Source: Bactericera cockerelli (taxonomy: Eukaryota; Arthropoda; Insecta; Hemiptera; Triozidae). Taken from it: a stretch of DNA of 64,000 bases. Of this stretch, positions 1 through 12,715 are shown piece after piece (position 1 is the stretch's first letter; each line of letters begins with the position of its first letter). The notes under the pieces are model-generated. The model was given only the letters and a program-made list of their open reading frames with translations. It did not search any database and was not told the DNA's origin. The position numbers and the translations under genes are program-made. The DNA lies in assembly GCA_024516035.1 (NCBI GenBank), contig CM044960.1:13352818-13416817 (forward strand), in the 5' to 3' direction.

Positions 1-2050
1 CTGGCGGCTCAACCAGATACAAATCTCCCCGCTCTTCTTTCTTTGTTCTGAAATTATGTTGCTATGTATGTATGTGTGTACTGTGTACGTATGTCTTACA
101 CTTAATTCCTTCAGAATACACTCTCTTCTTATTTAGTACATAATCATACTATGCATCCTTTATGTGTGGGTGTTTTCTTTCCTTCATTTTCAGCGCAATT
201 GACGTGATGTATTTTTTGAGCTAGGTTAATAATAACTCAGGGAGAATCTATATCACCATTTTCAACGAACATATTATAACACACAACTTCTAAATTATTT
301 ACAATGACTCATACTGTGTAATATTATTTTTTGTCGTTGCGTAGGAAAGAAAACTAGAGAATTATAAGGAAGGCAAGGGAAGAAAGGAGATTTAACTGAC
401 CTTTTCATTCACAAAAAAAATGGGTTCACACAAAAAAGGTGCGGTTATCTTTTTAGAGTTTTGTCAAGGCATTGCGCCCATTACATTAAACAGATTGAAA
501 AATATCATGGGAGCAACTCATAACACGCGATATCGAATTTCTGCATGAAGGTTAACATGACGTAATGAATGAAAAGCCAAATTTGTATGCGCGCCTTGTA
601 TTTATTGTGTATAGGCAATGTGCAACTAATAAAGAAGGAACATTCCTTTCACTTTCCTTGTCGAAAGATACTTGTTTTTTAATTAGTGGAATTTGACTGG
701 ATTTTTAATTGGATTTTTTATAATAGAATTTGTGTTAGTTCCTCGATTTGTTCCTTTTTTCACCTAGAAGAAGTTTGACAATTTGTTCTGAAAAAGCAAC
801 CTAACTATACATAGAAAAGAGTTGTTTTCTTATCTTGAGAATGTTTATGTCGAGAGTGCAAAATGTCAGAGAGAATGATAAGGAGAGAGAAAGTAGAGGA
901 AGCAAATCGAGCTGACAGTACAGACTTGTACCAATTCAATGTGTCAAAAAAGTGTTCGAGAAAATCGGATGAGAAAAAGAAGAGTAAGATTTGGAAAAGC
1001 TTAGGGTGTTTTTTCCTCTCATTTGACAGGGTGACTTAAACGTTCGGCTGTGACAACTTTGTTTAATGCCGATGAGGGGATGGTGTTTCAAGGAATGGGA
1101 CATAATAATACCTCATCTCACAGAAGTGTACTGTACAAGCGCTGAGAGTCAATGCCAGGGCTTCATTGATGTCCAATAATTTGATATTCAATTTAGGTAT
1201 AAACATTGGACTAGGAATTTAGGAGGCTTTAACTCTCCTCTTGCTGAAAATCACTCCAACCTCTCCAGCCTCGGTTGGTTCGGACAAGTCAACCTCATGT
1301 GTGTGTGTGTGGGGGGAGAGAGGAGGGGGGGGGGGGGGGGGGATTTTTTGAGAATTCCAAATAGGACTCCAGTACCACGCGCAAAACACTTTCATAAAGT
1401 TGATTTTTCAAAATCACTCTCAATCTTTTATCAGACTTGTGAACTTTAGAACCTTGAATTCTCACACAAACCTGACTAACTTCTTAATCACCCAGTATAA
1501 ACTGAGAGAATCCATGTAACAGGGATTGTGTATTTGAAGCTGGACAATAGATTTCCTTCTCTTTCTGCCTTTATTTCTTGTTAAATCCCTCTCTCTCTTT
1601 CTCCAATCCTTTTCTCTGCCCTTCTCTCCATCTCTCTCTCTATTAAACCCATGTTGTTGTCACTTGTGTACTTTATGTTTCATTTGATTTTCCCTCTCTT
1701 TTTCTATCTATGTCGCATTTTTTTTTTTTTTTAAACAAAAAAGGAGAATGAGAAGCCGAAGAAAACTATAGTGATAAAGAAAGATTTAAAGCCTAGTGCT
1801 ACAGCATTGGTCCTTTGTTTGATTTTGCTCATGTGAGGGAGATAGAAAGATATAATAGAAAGACATGGCATTAATAATGTCTTATTGTTCATACGGTTTT
1901 TCAGAAGTCAATAAAAAAACGGTATCACCGACTTTAATAACGAATAGACCTTTGGTTTTATTTCATCACTAATACATATAGAAATGAAGGAGAAATCTCT
2001 TTGTAATCTCTAAAAAATAAGATTTTTGGACACAATTTCGGTAAAAAAAT
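1..2050. other. AT-rich spacer, no gene seen
   Basis: I see only simple-sequence features: a GT run leading into a poly-G tract (about 1297-1342), a CT-rich patch (1550-1640), and A or T tracts. No exon-like GC-rich segment was found. Confidence 0.5.
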
Positions 2051-2052
2051 TA

Positions 2053-2115
2053 ACAGCGTGAGCTTGAGTAGTTGTGACATCACGAAAGTGATTAAACACA
2101 AATATGATAAATTTT
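2053..2115 (+). repeat. SINE-A tail fragment
   Basis: It matches the body shared by the tRNA-derived SINE-A copies, including GAGTAGTTGTGACATCACGA and AAGTGATTAAACACAAATAT. The tRNA head is missing. Confidence 0.65.
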
Positions 2116-2251
2116 TCTCCCAGTGCACAATTACTTTAAAGGATTTAAAATCTTTGTGGATTTTTGTTCTACAAATTTGTTTTTCTCTTTTACTTCCACT
2201 CTTGTTGTTCGGCCTCACCGCAAATCAAAACTTTATCACCATCTTCAGAAC

Positions 2252-2322
2252 CAAAAAAAAAAAAAAAAAAAAAAAAACTACAACAACAACAACAACAACA
2301 GAACAACACAACAACAATAACA
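2252..2322. repeat. A tract plus CAA microsatellite
   Basis: A poly-A run is followed by repeated CAA units. The Lys/Thr/Asn-rich open frames across it are translations of this microsatellite. Confidence 0.85.
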
Positions 2323-2429
2323 GCCTACATACTTACACTAGTAGGTGTAGTGGTGCACACTACTCAGAGTGCATGTCACGTCTCACATAAATCTCTTGTT
2401 TTCAAGATGCATCGGAGCATCTCATAATG

Positions 2430-3420
2430 CACACAATATGTGCCTATTATCTCTCTTTCTCTTACATCCTTCTACTATATCTCCTTCTCTCTTACTGTAT
2501 ATCCTTTCTAACCTTCTGTTACTCACATATACTTCTGCTTCTTCTCTCTCTGTCTTTTGTGTTTGCTCCTTACTTACGTTTCCCTGTGCTGTTTCTCTCT
2601 CTCTTCTTCTCTCACTCTTCCTCTCATTTCTATCTTCATTTTTCTGTTCTTTCCTACTTATTATTCTTTCCAACATTGCTTTCAAACCTTATGACTACTA
2701 AAAATCTGTCTCCGAATGATACAAAAAGATGGTGTGTGAGAGTGAGATACAAAAGGAGGAGAAGTGAGTGAGAGATACATAAATAGAGTGATATAAAGTG
2801 GAAGAAGAAGAGAGAGAATAAACATGAATAGCACGTGAAAACAGTGGAACACACACACAAAGAGAGAAGAGAGAGGAGAGCATGTGCAGATAAAAATATG
2901 AAAAAAAGAGAGAATAATCGAGGGAGCAAGATATATAAATATATGGAGAAAAGAGAGAGAGTGGCGGGATATAAATATATGAGAGAGAAGAGAGACAAAA
3001 GTAATGATTTATGAAAAGTAACCCCTGTACGGTGGAAAGAGTACTCGCGACATTAAAATTATTAAACCCGAGGTTAAAGAGGAAGGATATGAGGCTGAGA
3101 GTGAGGAAGAGTAAGAGGGAGGGAGAAATGAATGAATTTCTAGCAGGAGAATATTCTGAATATTATAGAAAGGAAGATTTGGATAGTAAGACTGGAGGGA
3201 AGGAGTAGAGTACGAGTTCATAAAATGAGATATGAAAGACTAGGAAAAAATATATAATATAGTCTAAAAAATTATAGGAGAAAAAAAGTAAGAGAGAATG
3301 AGACAAGAGGGAGTGAGAGAAATGAAGGACAGGGAAAAATTGTAGATAAAATGAAAAAGAAACTAGAGATAAAATAATAAAATACTACATTTAAAAATAA
3401 ATAAAATAATACAAGAGATA
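2430..3420. repeat. CT-rich domain switching to GA-rich domain
   Basis: From about 2440 to 2690 the plus strand is strongly pyrimidine-rich. From about 2740 to 3400 it is strongly purine-rich. Open frames on either strand are Ser/Leu/Phe- or Lys/Arg/Glu-rich, as expected from such sequence, and show no domain. Confidence 0.7.
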
Positions 3421-3754
3421 TACCGTTTCATACCTGTATTGCCTATGGCAATAACCCCGCCCTTTAGTTAGGACATATGTATATATTTTGTTTATTTTCT
3501 CTTGTTTATATTATTAATGTTGTGAATTTTTATATATTTAATTTTTAGCATTTTTTGTCTGTATACATGTTCTACTAATAAAGAGTTTCTAAATAAATAA
3601 ATATGGTACGTTCTTAAAAAGGAAGGAGTAAAGTTGAAAAATAGAAGAGTCTATAAGAGATAATGAAGAAAGAAAGAGAGAAAGTCATACAGAGATGGAC
3701 GGTGATGAGAGAAGGATGGTCATTGATAGAGAAAAAGATACAAGTAGAAAAATA

Positions 3755-3822
3755 AGAGAGAGAGATAGAGAGAGAGAGAGAGAGGGAGAGAGAGAGAGAG
3801 AGAGAGAGAGAAGAGAGAGAGA
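3755..3822. repeat. GA microsatellite
   Basis: Nearly pure AG dinucleotides. The surrounding 3600-3840 is also purine-rich. Confidence 0.9.
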
Positions 3823-4012
3823 CGAAAAGACATGGTGAGGAAATATTAAAATATAATATTATCAATAGTATCTGTTGTTACAAAATATAAGCGTTTGAAA
3901 TCTAATCAAATGAACTAATGAGTTCATTGTGAAATTTAAATCCTACTTAATGATCATATAAACATAAACAAAGTAGCCTTTGATCAGTTAGAAAAAAATG
4001 TGTGCTCTTTGT

Positions 4013-4163
4013 TTTATTATATCAAAACTTTGGTTTATTATCTCACGCAGATGAACTTTTCCTTTTATTTTGTATTGTGTCTATTATTTGCCCATAATTC
4101 CGCCATTGCTTGCTGCTCAGTTGCTCAAATCAAAGCAGTTACTCATTTTTCATCACGAGGTAA
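4013..4163 (-). repeat. Degraded SINE-C copy
   Basis: It retains landmarks of SINE-C in the same order as the copies at 31.2 and 62.9 kb: CATAATTCCGCCATTG, a GCAGTTACTCATTTTT-like block and CATCACGAGGTA. It directly abuts the 5'-truncated retroelement that follows. Confidence 0.6.
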
Positions 4164-4924
4164 TTTGAAAATTGATAGTTGTGAAAGGTTCAGATGAATA
4201 TATTTTGAGTAAAGAAGGAACTTCACAAGGTGATCCGCTGGCAATGTTGATGTACGCTGTTGGAATATTCCCTTTGATAAAACAATGTAAAGACCCAGAT
4301 AAATATAAACAAAATTGGTATGCTGATGACTCAGCTTGTGTGGGTGAACTTGAACACATAAAGAAATGGTTTGATAAACATACCAACGAAGGATCAAAGT
4401 TTGGATATTTTCCAGAACAGTCAAAAAGTTATCTGATTGTAAAAGATACTTCCAATTCTGAGGCTCAAGCAATATTTGGTAATACACAAGTAAGAATTGT
4501 TGATTCTCATAGATTTCTTGGTAGTGTGATTGGTGATAATGAGGGAAAGAAGAAATATTTGAATGATAAAGTTGAGGAATGGGTTTCTTGTGTTGAGAAA
4601 TTATCAAGAGCTAGTAAAAAACATCCACAAGCCGTACTTGCTGCCTTTACCAAGTCTTTACAACATGAGTGGCGATATATGCAAAAAGTACTGAAAAGCG
4701 ATGAAAATGACTACTTTACCCTGAAAGAAATTATTAGAACTTGTTTGATCCCTTCTATTGTCGATAGAGAAGTTTTGCAAAATGAATATGAAATGATTTG
4801 TTTTCCCGCTAGACTAGGAGGACTAGGAATTGTTGATCCTACAGCAAATGTAGTTCAATCATTTGAAACTTCATTAAAAGCAAATGAAATACTTATTACT
4901 GCTATCCAGACTGGTAACAATGTG
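4164..4924 (+). pseudogene. Reverse transcriptase fragment of a non-LTR-type retroelement
   Basis: The frame contains the RT motifs SKEGTSQGDPLAMLMYA and, about 30 residues later, NWYADDSACVG. The YADD box is the catalytic motif C of reverse transcriptases; the SQGDP box is the preceding motif. Downstream come a thumb-like region with LGSVIGDNEGKKKYLNDKVE and the tail block RLGGLGIVDPTANVVQSFE. From memory this arrangement matches a broad family of retroelement proteins in invertebrates; I am not sure of its clade. The 5' half (N-terminus and first RT motifs) is absent. The frame breaks at about 4917-4924, after TGNN, so this is a dead copy. Confidence 0.88.
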
Positions 4925-5514
4925 GTGCTGGTGATTTCAATCTAAACCATGCCCTCAACTGTAAAAAGGGAGGACTCATCAAGCAGGGCCACGACCAGCA
5001 TCGAGATGATGTGAGATATTGGGCTGAATTAGCATGGGGTCCAGCAATCATAGAACCTGTGATGAGAGAAGCCTCATTGAATGAACCAGCCCTGATAGGT
5101 GACGTGATGTTGACCGGTGTATGGGAGCCAGCACGAAAGGCGTTCTTTGATACTCGCATCACCAATGCTGACGCTGTATCGTATGGTTCCCGTCGCTGGT
5201 CTTCAATTTCACAGTCACAATCACATGAAAAACATACGAAATACGATCGTGCTGCTGAAGATCTGAGGGCTTCTTTTGTGCCTCTAGTTGTGTCATGTGA
5301 TGGTGCTGTAGGTAGAGAGTATGAAAGTTTCATCAAGAAAACAGCAGAAAAATTAAGCCACAAGTGGAAGAGAACATAATGGAAAAATTCTTGAATGGCT
5401 CAGAGTCAAAATAGAAATTTCCATTATTAATGCTACGAGTATGAGGATCAGAGGAACTCGGAGAAGAATTCGTGGTGTTGGTTGTGAAGATGGAGCGGGA
5501 GTGTTTGACGTATG
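4925..5514 (+). pseudogene. C-terminal domain of the same retroelement, after an internal deletion
   Basis: A second frame resumes with [20 protein letters not shown], which resembles a Cys/His cluster (HALNC) seen in this protein family. It continues through [16 protein letters not shown] and [16 protein letters not shown]. One further frame change near 5376 lets the C-terminus be read as WLRVKIEISIINATSMRIRG followed by CEDGAGVFDV and TGA at 5514. In relatives I remember, about 100-150 residues separate the RT tail from the Cys/His cluster. Here they are missing, so an internal deletion is inferred. Downstream, A-rich sequence at 5560-5582 looks like the 3' end of a non-LTR element. Confidence 0.75.
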
Positions 5515-5582
5515 ATTGTAAAGAGTATTTTAACGTTTATTGAATATACAGCTATGTAAATTAAAAAAAAATTAAAAAAAAG

Positions 5583-6304
5583 TCCTCAAAATTCCAAGCC
5601 AGAAATATTAAATTTTTAGGTATCACTCAAAACTGTCAGTCGCGAAAGCTATGGTGAATATTCTTTCTCGCATATCATACATCCGAAGGTGAGGGGTTAG
5701 GTCTGGTAATTTACCAAAAATTGAATTTTTATTTCCTCATAATACTCATAATACCTACATTTACTATCGAGACTTGAAGATGATTTTTTCAATATGTACT
5801 TGTATTTAAAATTCCAGTTTAATATTTGCATTAATAAAACGCTAATAAAGTTATTCCAACAGTTGTTTTATTGATTTCATGCATTTTTACACATTCTTTG
5901 GAAACTCAGTGCAACTTATGATGTGGAACAACTGGAACCTACAAGTCTTTTGAGGTCAATTTCGAATAAGGCCCTTTATTATTTTATCATTCCAAGTTTA
6001 TTATTTATGAATAGGATCAACAACCAATTGAGTCTACATGGACTTCATAAAATTATGTATTATAGTTAACCCTTTGAATCGACAGAGATCTCATAATATT
6101 AACCCTTCTGAGTCACTAGAAATCTCATAATACGATTATTAAGGAGCGCGGCAGCGCTCCGACCCGCCGAGTCAATCGAAATAGAAATAGTTCGCGCGTT
6201 ACCAAGAGTATACTATACGCCACAGCATAAGTAGCACATTTCGTGTAGTTGTAGGAGAAAAAGTACAAGTGATGGAGGAAATTGAACTATATATAATCAT
6301 AATA
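5583..6304. other. Spacer with a short tandem repeat and small hairpin
   Basis: Two similar blocks of about 35 bp at 6065-6133 both begin TTAACCCTT and contain ATCTCATAAT. A GC hairpin (GGAGCGC/GCGCTCC) lies at 6143-6160. If exon C is terminal, part of this is the 3' UTR of the minus-strand gene. Confidence 0.45.
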
Positions 6305-6526
6305 TCACCATCCCTTCATATGCTCACCACATAACCTGTCCAGCCGTTCTCGCTTCTTGTCCTCCTCCTCTGCAATTTTGGTCGCCGTCTTCACCCCCTC
6401 CCCTGACTTCTGCGTCTTCTCCATGATTGCGCATGCGCGCAGGACGAACGCAGGCACCGTCTCCTGTTTCTCCTGCTTGGGAATGTCCACCAGCTTCCAA
6501 TACTCCGTCTCCAGTCGTATCACCTC
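6305..6526 (-). CDS. 3'-most visible exon C of the same protein
   Basis: The minus-strand acceptor reads CCTTTCGTTCCAG followed by GAGGTG. The exon is in phase 0 with exon B and reads EVIRLETEYWKLVDIPKQEK, continues through VPAFVLRACAIMEKTQKSGE, and runs to a Lys/Glu-rich stretch, EEEDKKRERLDRLC. The open frame continues to GEHMKGW and a TGA at 6305-6307, so this may be the terminal exon. An AATAAA on the minus strand (TTTATT near 5970) could then serve polyadenylation. Alternatively, GTGAGC at 6322-6327 is a good donor, which would end the exon at 6328 and send the transcript to an exon left of the window. GC content is far above the flanks. Together the three exons give about 159 residues of a charged helical protein of unknown function, spanning over 10 kb. 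Confidence 0.83.
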   Translation of the reverse strand, partial: EVIRLETEYWKLVDIPKQEKQETVPAFVLRACAIMEKTQKSGEGVKTATKIAEEEDKKRERLDRLCGEHMKGW

Positions 6527-7389
6527 CTGGAACGAAAGGCTCAAACATAAATTGGTGTGAACATCACACAATCAAACACCTCGGCCGAGATGTGAAGAAC
6601 GCCTATACAAAGAAAGAGACAGCCCGGCAGAGTGTAAGGTTACGGAAAACATAGTTCCCATGCATTTCATTTTCCGTTACGACTTAGGGACAAGTTCCTT
6701 TATCTTATGGTCGATTTCCGAAATATTTGGATTTTAATCCGATAGGTGTATAAATCAGATTTACTGTCATCTTCGGGGCAAGACAAAAAAATAAAAAATA
6801 AATAAATAAAAAATCTGAAAATAAACATACCCACTAGCGCACAATAGACACCTTTCGGTAAATGGCAGGATTAGTCAGAATACTTGATGGGTGTCACCCA
6901 TCATTTTAGTGTAACATGCATATCAATTCAAGTACATTTCACTTTCTATAGGTACAGGAGAACTAATACTATTCAAATATGTACATAATTCTCACCACAT
7001 TAGATAAAACATAGGTAAATTGTTTAAAAGTACAACACTTGTTGATTTATTTTTTATTTTACTTAAATTTTAGTTTATTATAGCCTTTTTGTCTCTTATA
7101 ACATTGTCATTGAAATGAACAGAAAAGAGAAAATTTAAAAGATTCCTAATAATTAAAAAAAAAAAAAAAATGTAGAAAATAGAAATTAGAAGCAGGAACT
7201 TTTTTAGACCCCTTGCATGTACGAGTATTATTGGATAACAGGAATAGCTACTCATGATGATGAACATTCATTATGGTGCATGGTGGTACTTGGAACTTTT
7301 CAACAATAGTAGAAACAGACGACCAACTGTGCAAATAGTATCCTTTTGAACTTTCTAGCTAGAAACAATAATGAAATTAATAAACATCA

Positions 7390-7397
7390 GAAGAGAG

Positions 7398-7444
<47 letters not shown>
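7390..7444. repeat. GA microsatellite
   Basis: Almost pure GA dinucleotides in the 7.1-kb intron. Confidence 0.9.
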
Positions 7445-7446
<2 letters not shown>

Positions 7447-9240
7447 TTTCACACAAAATAAACTTTTAAAAATTATTGACAAAAAATGACACATATTTTT
7501 TTTTGCAATTAATTAGATCTTCTATTCTTCTATCGGTTTTTATTTCCTTCAACATTGCACTCAACATTATACCAATGAACCTATGTACCCGTACGTAGGT
7601 ATTTTTGCAGATTGACCAAGTATTCCTGCTTAACGTTCCCATTTGTTATTTTCCTGCTGTTGTCACTGTCACTGTAAGTGTTTGCGTTACTTTTTTCGTT
7701 CTTTTTGTAATTATTCCAATTGTTCATTGTTGTAATTTTGCTATTGTTCAAGTAATTCAAGTGATTGTTGTTGAACTGTTTTGTTGTTATTTTTTCTCTT
7801 TTTTTTTGTCAGCAAGAGTACATGTTTCTACAAACGTTTAAATATTTAGTATATCCTTTTCTTTGTTGCATTGAAAATATGCTTTGTTTTATTTTCCATT
7901 GTTTTCATTGCAATGTTTTGCTCTGACTGTGGTTAACTGAATTAGCCATGATTTACTTAAATAAATAATCTGTATAAGTGGGGTAGGGGTGTGACATTTC
8001 TTTTGTGTCTATAGGTGTGATGGTTAATGAAACACTGGTGTGGGTCTGGCTTTTGTGTTTTTTTTGTGTCAAAGAACTGACGGATGCTTTATACCGACAT
8101 TGAGTCTGTCATTGAGAATAATTTATAAATTTTAAAGAAGGTCTGTGAATGAAGCCCTAATGGATCCAAGTATGAAGTCTTCAGTTTTTCCCTTCATTAT
8201 GGGGTTGAAATAAACGTGACTGCTTATGTCAGAGCATTCATTGTCGTATAATGATCAATATGGGTTATGGATCAATAGATCCATACCTGGGCACTAACTC
8301 ACAATACTCACATTCACTTACTAACCTTAACCCCATCCCAGTCTGACTAGAAACAGAATTTCAACTGGCATCTTTTTCGTCTACTGCGGACATTATATCG
8401 AATCAACCGACGGACTCTTTTCCAATTGAATCAGCAGAGAGTCAAGAAAATGTGAAATGACTGTTCGCATGTAGGACATGACTTCTTTGCTATGCCAAGC
8501 CTTTGATGTATGCGAAGGTGAAGAAAGCAATGGAAGGGGTTTGAATAATAAATAGGAGGAAAATCCCTTTGAAGATTGCAATTGCATCTTTCCTGTGTGG
8601 ATTGATATAGAATTCAAAGGATTTTTTTATTTTTCAATCAGCAAAAGAAATTGAATTACAATATGGAAGAGATTCGGTTGGCGTCTTGTCCATAGACGAC
8701 AGTATGAATAAAGTTCTTCTAAAGTTGACCGTTTTGGTCACTTGAGGTCACTGTACCTTTGAATAACTGTCCTCATGATCTGGGAGTATACTGAACATGT
8801 TACTTATCTAGGTGTATGCTTATATTAGCACATGTTTTATGTATAATATAGAATAATGTATAGGTACGTTGAACGTCTAAGTTTATGTTCCATGATATTT
8901 ATACACATACTCATAGAATATGTATGTACTTATTTACTATGTATTTATTATGTTCCCTCGATATGTAATTTCTGACGTACATATATGCTTATTGAATAAT
9001 GTACTCAATATGTACCTAATACCGAGTCTTGAGCAAACATAAGCAGCTTAACATAAATCTTGCTGTCTCTCAAGGATAATGCATATTATACATGTGTTTA
9101 TGTTTATGTTATTCTAGTGGAAGGGACCTATTCCTTTAGGTGGGGGTAAGCGATTAAAATTTGTTATCACAATGATGTGTGCATGTATAACTATGTAGAT
9201 TATACATTTATGTATTTACATACAATACATGTAATTCTAA
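7445..9240. other. Intronic AT-rich DNA, nothing recognised
   Basis: No SINE landmark, inverted terminus or exon-like segment was seen. The open frames here have no coding signature. Confidence 0.4.
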
Positions 9241-9244
9241 AAAA

Positions 9245-9395
9245 ATGGATGAGTGATCGAGTGGTCTAAGGACTAAGGTATTCTTACGAATAATTCTAAT
9301 ACATTAACTTATTTTCATTCATTTGATTTTTTTACCAAATAATAAATAGCCAGAAAGCCTGAGATTTGAAAGATCTTTTATAATTATTATTATTG
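9245..9395 (+). repeat. Degraded SINE-B copy
   Basis: The head-like TGATCGAGTGGTCTAAGGAC is followed by TTCATTTGATTTTTTTACC and a TTA-rich tail, the order seen in the clearer SINE-B copies near 12.7 and 25.4 kb. Confidence 0.5.
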
Positions 9396-9639
9396 TTGCA
9401 AAACTGTACAGATTCGCGATCACATACATATACGTACAGTGTTCATAACGTAATAATTACTATACCGTAATAATTACGTATAATACATAATTATGGAAAG
9501 TTATCTTTTATTTTAATATGTACTAATATGTCTACCTATGTATTGATCCATATAATTGTATTTGCACTGCACGTCACTTGGTATTTTATTAACCTATTAC
9601 CTTCTTCATATGAATTTTACTTACCTGCGTAAGCATTTT

Positions 9640-10270
9640 TCTCTAATGCTCTCTTTATTTCTACTTATCCTTCTCAATATTCTCTCCCTTTCTCACTACT
9701 TTGTCTCTATCACTCTCTCATCTTTCCTCTGCTCTTTCTCTTTTTCTCACTTTCGCGTTCTCAATACCTCATGCCTTCTCACTGCATCTTCTCCTAACTC
9801 TTTTTTCTATTTCACTCTCTTTCTACCAGTCTCGATATCTTCTCAATCCCTTCCTCAAGATTCTCCGGAAAATTCCAGGGACAAATTTAAATTAATGTTA
9901 TCTCATTTATCTTGAGACTCCTCCTCTTCCTCCTCTTTCTACTCCCCTCACTCATTCCTCTCCCCCTCTCATTCTTCTTCTTCATTCCCCTTCCTCTTCA
10001 TGAAGAGGTCTCTGTTTTGTTCCCTTTCCCTCATTCAATCCTCTTTCTCTCTTCCTCCTTATATTTATTACCTTCCCTTTCTCAGTTTCCTGCCCTACTA
10101 TTTCTCTCTTTCTCTTCTCATTTTCCCCTTATTTCTTCCTCTCCCTTCTTATTTTCGTTGACCTTCCTCTTTCCTCTACCTCATTGATCCCATCAATTTT
10201 CATATAATTTCTCGTATATCTCCATGCCTTCTACCTATCTGTCTATCTCTCTCTCTCTCTCTCTCTTCTA
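9640..10270. repeat. CT-rich low-complexity tract
   Basis: Plus strand is overwhelmingly C and T, ending in a CT microsatellite (10241-10270). Its long Leu/Ser/Phe-rich frames are compositional artefacts. Confidence 0.8.
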
Positions 10271-11065
10271 GTCACTAAATCGCTTTATCCTTGGTGTTCC
10301 ATTTTTCAGCACACGCTTTGCAGGAAACTTTCACCACTTGACCCTTTATAGGGGGGCCTCCTAGTGTCCCCTCAAACTCTAATAAGGTCACGAAGCCCCC
10401 TCCTTTATTTTGACCTTTACAATGTAACATAAACCAGTGTAAAGGTCACTTCTCATAATTACAACTTAATGAGTTTTAAACATTGGGGGTCACTTTCCTG
10501 TCTCCTGTAACTCTCAAGCAAGTGTAAATCATACGAGTATGAAACTTTCCATGTACCTACGAGTAGAAGGCTCTAATTTTGAAGCTGTCAAAAATTATCC
10601 ATCAACATTAAATATTAAATAATTACGAAGAATTTTTTATCTGCATAACATAACAATGGAATAGGGCAATAGGGTATATTATAGCACGTGGTATACATTG
10701 AATCTTGTTAAAAAAAAACTGTTGGAACTTAAACATTAGCAAAAAACCATTAACATTTAAAACCCATTCAAGATAAATACCCCAAGTCTTATATTCTGAA
10801 GCCACAAACCTTAATATTGTAAAAGGAAAAAAGACAATAATAGTAAAGAATGGTTAAAATCCAAAGTTAATATTGCTAATTTGAATCTGAACAACTTACA
10901 ACCTATTCTAATTATTGTATCGACATTTAGTTTGATAATAACTTTAAACATAATCTCTAAATCCTACGAAATACTCTTGAATAGCTTTTCGATTCATAAC
11001 TGGTTAATTTGAGTATGAACAGTATGGGTGTGAATGAGTATGCATTTTACCTGCGAGAGTGTATG
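10271..11065. other. Intronic spacer, nothing recognised
   Basis: AT-rich with several poly-A tracts. No repeat boundary or exon signal stands out. Confidence 0.4.
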
Positions 11066-11073
11066 TATTAGAA

Positions 11074-11432
11074 CAGGGGTCTTCAACCTTTTTCAGACTC
11101 TGGGCCATATTTCTTTTCCAGAAAAGTCCGCGGGCCACTATTAGAAACATAAATTAAGGGGGGGGGGGGGGGAGGAGAACAAGTGTTGGTATTTTTATTT
11201 GAAAAAAAAAATATTAAATGTTGGTCAATGCACTAGTCTTGTAGGTGGGAGACCCGGGTTTGAATCCCGGCGAATTTGTAACTACTCGTAACTTTTGCAA
11301 AAAAAAAAAAAAAAAAAAATCTTGCCGGCTAGTGCTGGAAAAAATAGGAAATAGCATGAATGAGCTCGCGGGCCACCAAAAATGACTCGGCGGGCCACAA
11401 GTGGCCCGCGGGACAAAGGTTGAAGACCCCTG
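11074..11432. mobile_element. hAT-type MITE with 8-bp target duplication
   Basis: The termini CAGGGGTCTTCAACCTTT are inverted at both ends, followed by subterminal GGGCCA and CGGGCCAC repeats. The 8-bp direct repeat TATTAGAA lies at 11066-11073 and 11433-11440. Terminal CAGGGGT with an 8-bp duplication is typical of the hAT superfamily. It has no transposase, so it is non-autonomous. It carries a poly-G run and a tRNA-like SINE fragment inside. Confidence 0.92.
11218..11320 (+). repeat. tRNA-derived SINE fragment inside the hAT MITE
   Basis: An anticodon-arm-like stretch is followed by a T-arm with the B box GGGTTTGAATCCC, then a short tail and an A tract from about 11299. The 5' D-arm is reduced, so I treat it as a SINE remnant and not a tRNA gene. 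Confidence 0.55.
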
Positions 11433-11440
11433 TATTAGAA

Positions 11441-12237
11441 TTATAAATGATTTAATTTTAATAACTCTGTACTCTGGTGTTTTAGAGACCGAAAAAAGTA
11501 ATGTAACGAAGGGTAATAATTCTCACTTTCACCAAAGAGAAGGACTTTTTGTTACCGTGGTACTGAAAAGATATCATTGTGGTAATTTCAACAATGTAGG
11601 TAGGTACGGTATTATAATATCTATTGTTTGACTTTTGGCGGAATAAGAACCTTAAAAGTCAGACATTTTGAAAATTAAAGAACCGGTCTCTTTATTTCGA
11701 GAGCTTAGTTAATTTGTGGGCCCTGCCTTCTGAGGTAGACCATGATACATATTAGTTTTATTTATGTATGAACAACAGTACATTATTATTATTATGTACA
11801 ATTGTACATTATTACTATGAACAATTGTACATAACTTAAAACTTGTAGACAATAAATTGTTCATTAATGTTATTTTATTCGTATCGAATTTGATTACGTC
11901 ATTTTCTGGACTTTCTCCGTAACCCCTGTGGAAATCATCACACCAGCCCTGTTAGAAGTATTATCAAAATAATTATTCCTCTCTTTTCTGCACTAATTTT
12001 CCCCTCATAAACTCTGATAATAGGGGGTTTTATCTTAAATTAGGGGGGTTTACAAATGAGTGGGCTTTGTGTAAAATAATTAAAAACGACTTAGTGTTTT
12101 CTAGAAATGTTGGAGAAGAAAAATGAGTAATATTATTCTGCTGTGGCGGGAGTTTCAATCAACTGCAGTGCTGTGTTTTGTCTCCCCTTGGAAAATAGTT
12201 GATTATAAAAATCATGCTATGCTGTCGAAACTTGGTA
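11441..12237. other. Intronic spacer, nothing recognised
   Basis: Contains short repeats of ACAATTGTACAT near 11797-11833 and G-rich patches near 12025. No coding signal. Confidence 0.4.
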
Positions 12238-12330
12238 ATGGCAGTCGAGTGGTCTGAGTCACTGCCTCTTTAGTTTTGTGTGGGATGCGTTGGTTCAAAT
12301 CCCGAACAGTGCATATATTTTCACGTTTTT
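12238..12330 (+). repeat. SINE-B head fragment
   Basis: The tRNA-like block CAGTCGAGTGGTCTGAGTCA is followed by the B-box-like GGTTCAAATCCC and then CAGTGCATATATTTTC, as in other SINE-B copies. Confidence 0.6.
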
Positions 12331-12715
12331 ATTATGGAACAAATTCGAATAAATTTATTTTCAATAAATTAAATACAAATAGGTACAAGACAAAATGTAT
12401 AAAAGAACATTAATTAAGTTAAGGGGCTTAGTATAAGTCCTATTTGGGCAGTACAAAATATATGAGGAAATTCAAGCCCGAGGTGCTTAAATAATGGAAT
12501 TAAAAGTGAATATTTAAGAAATGATTCAGGTCCGATTTAATTAACGAAGCTAAAGTGGAGACTGTTACTATATCTAGTGTTGTTATTACCATGATAACAG
12601 GAAATCACATAACTCAAATCAGAAACTATAGTATCAGTGTCCACCATAGGAGAGTTAATTAATTTGGGCTTTAGAATGAGAAAAAGTGGACAGAGAATAA
12701 TCAAACAAAACCCAT

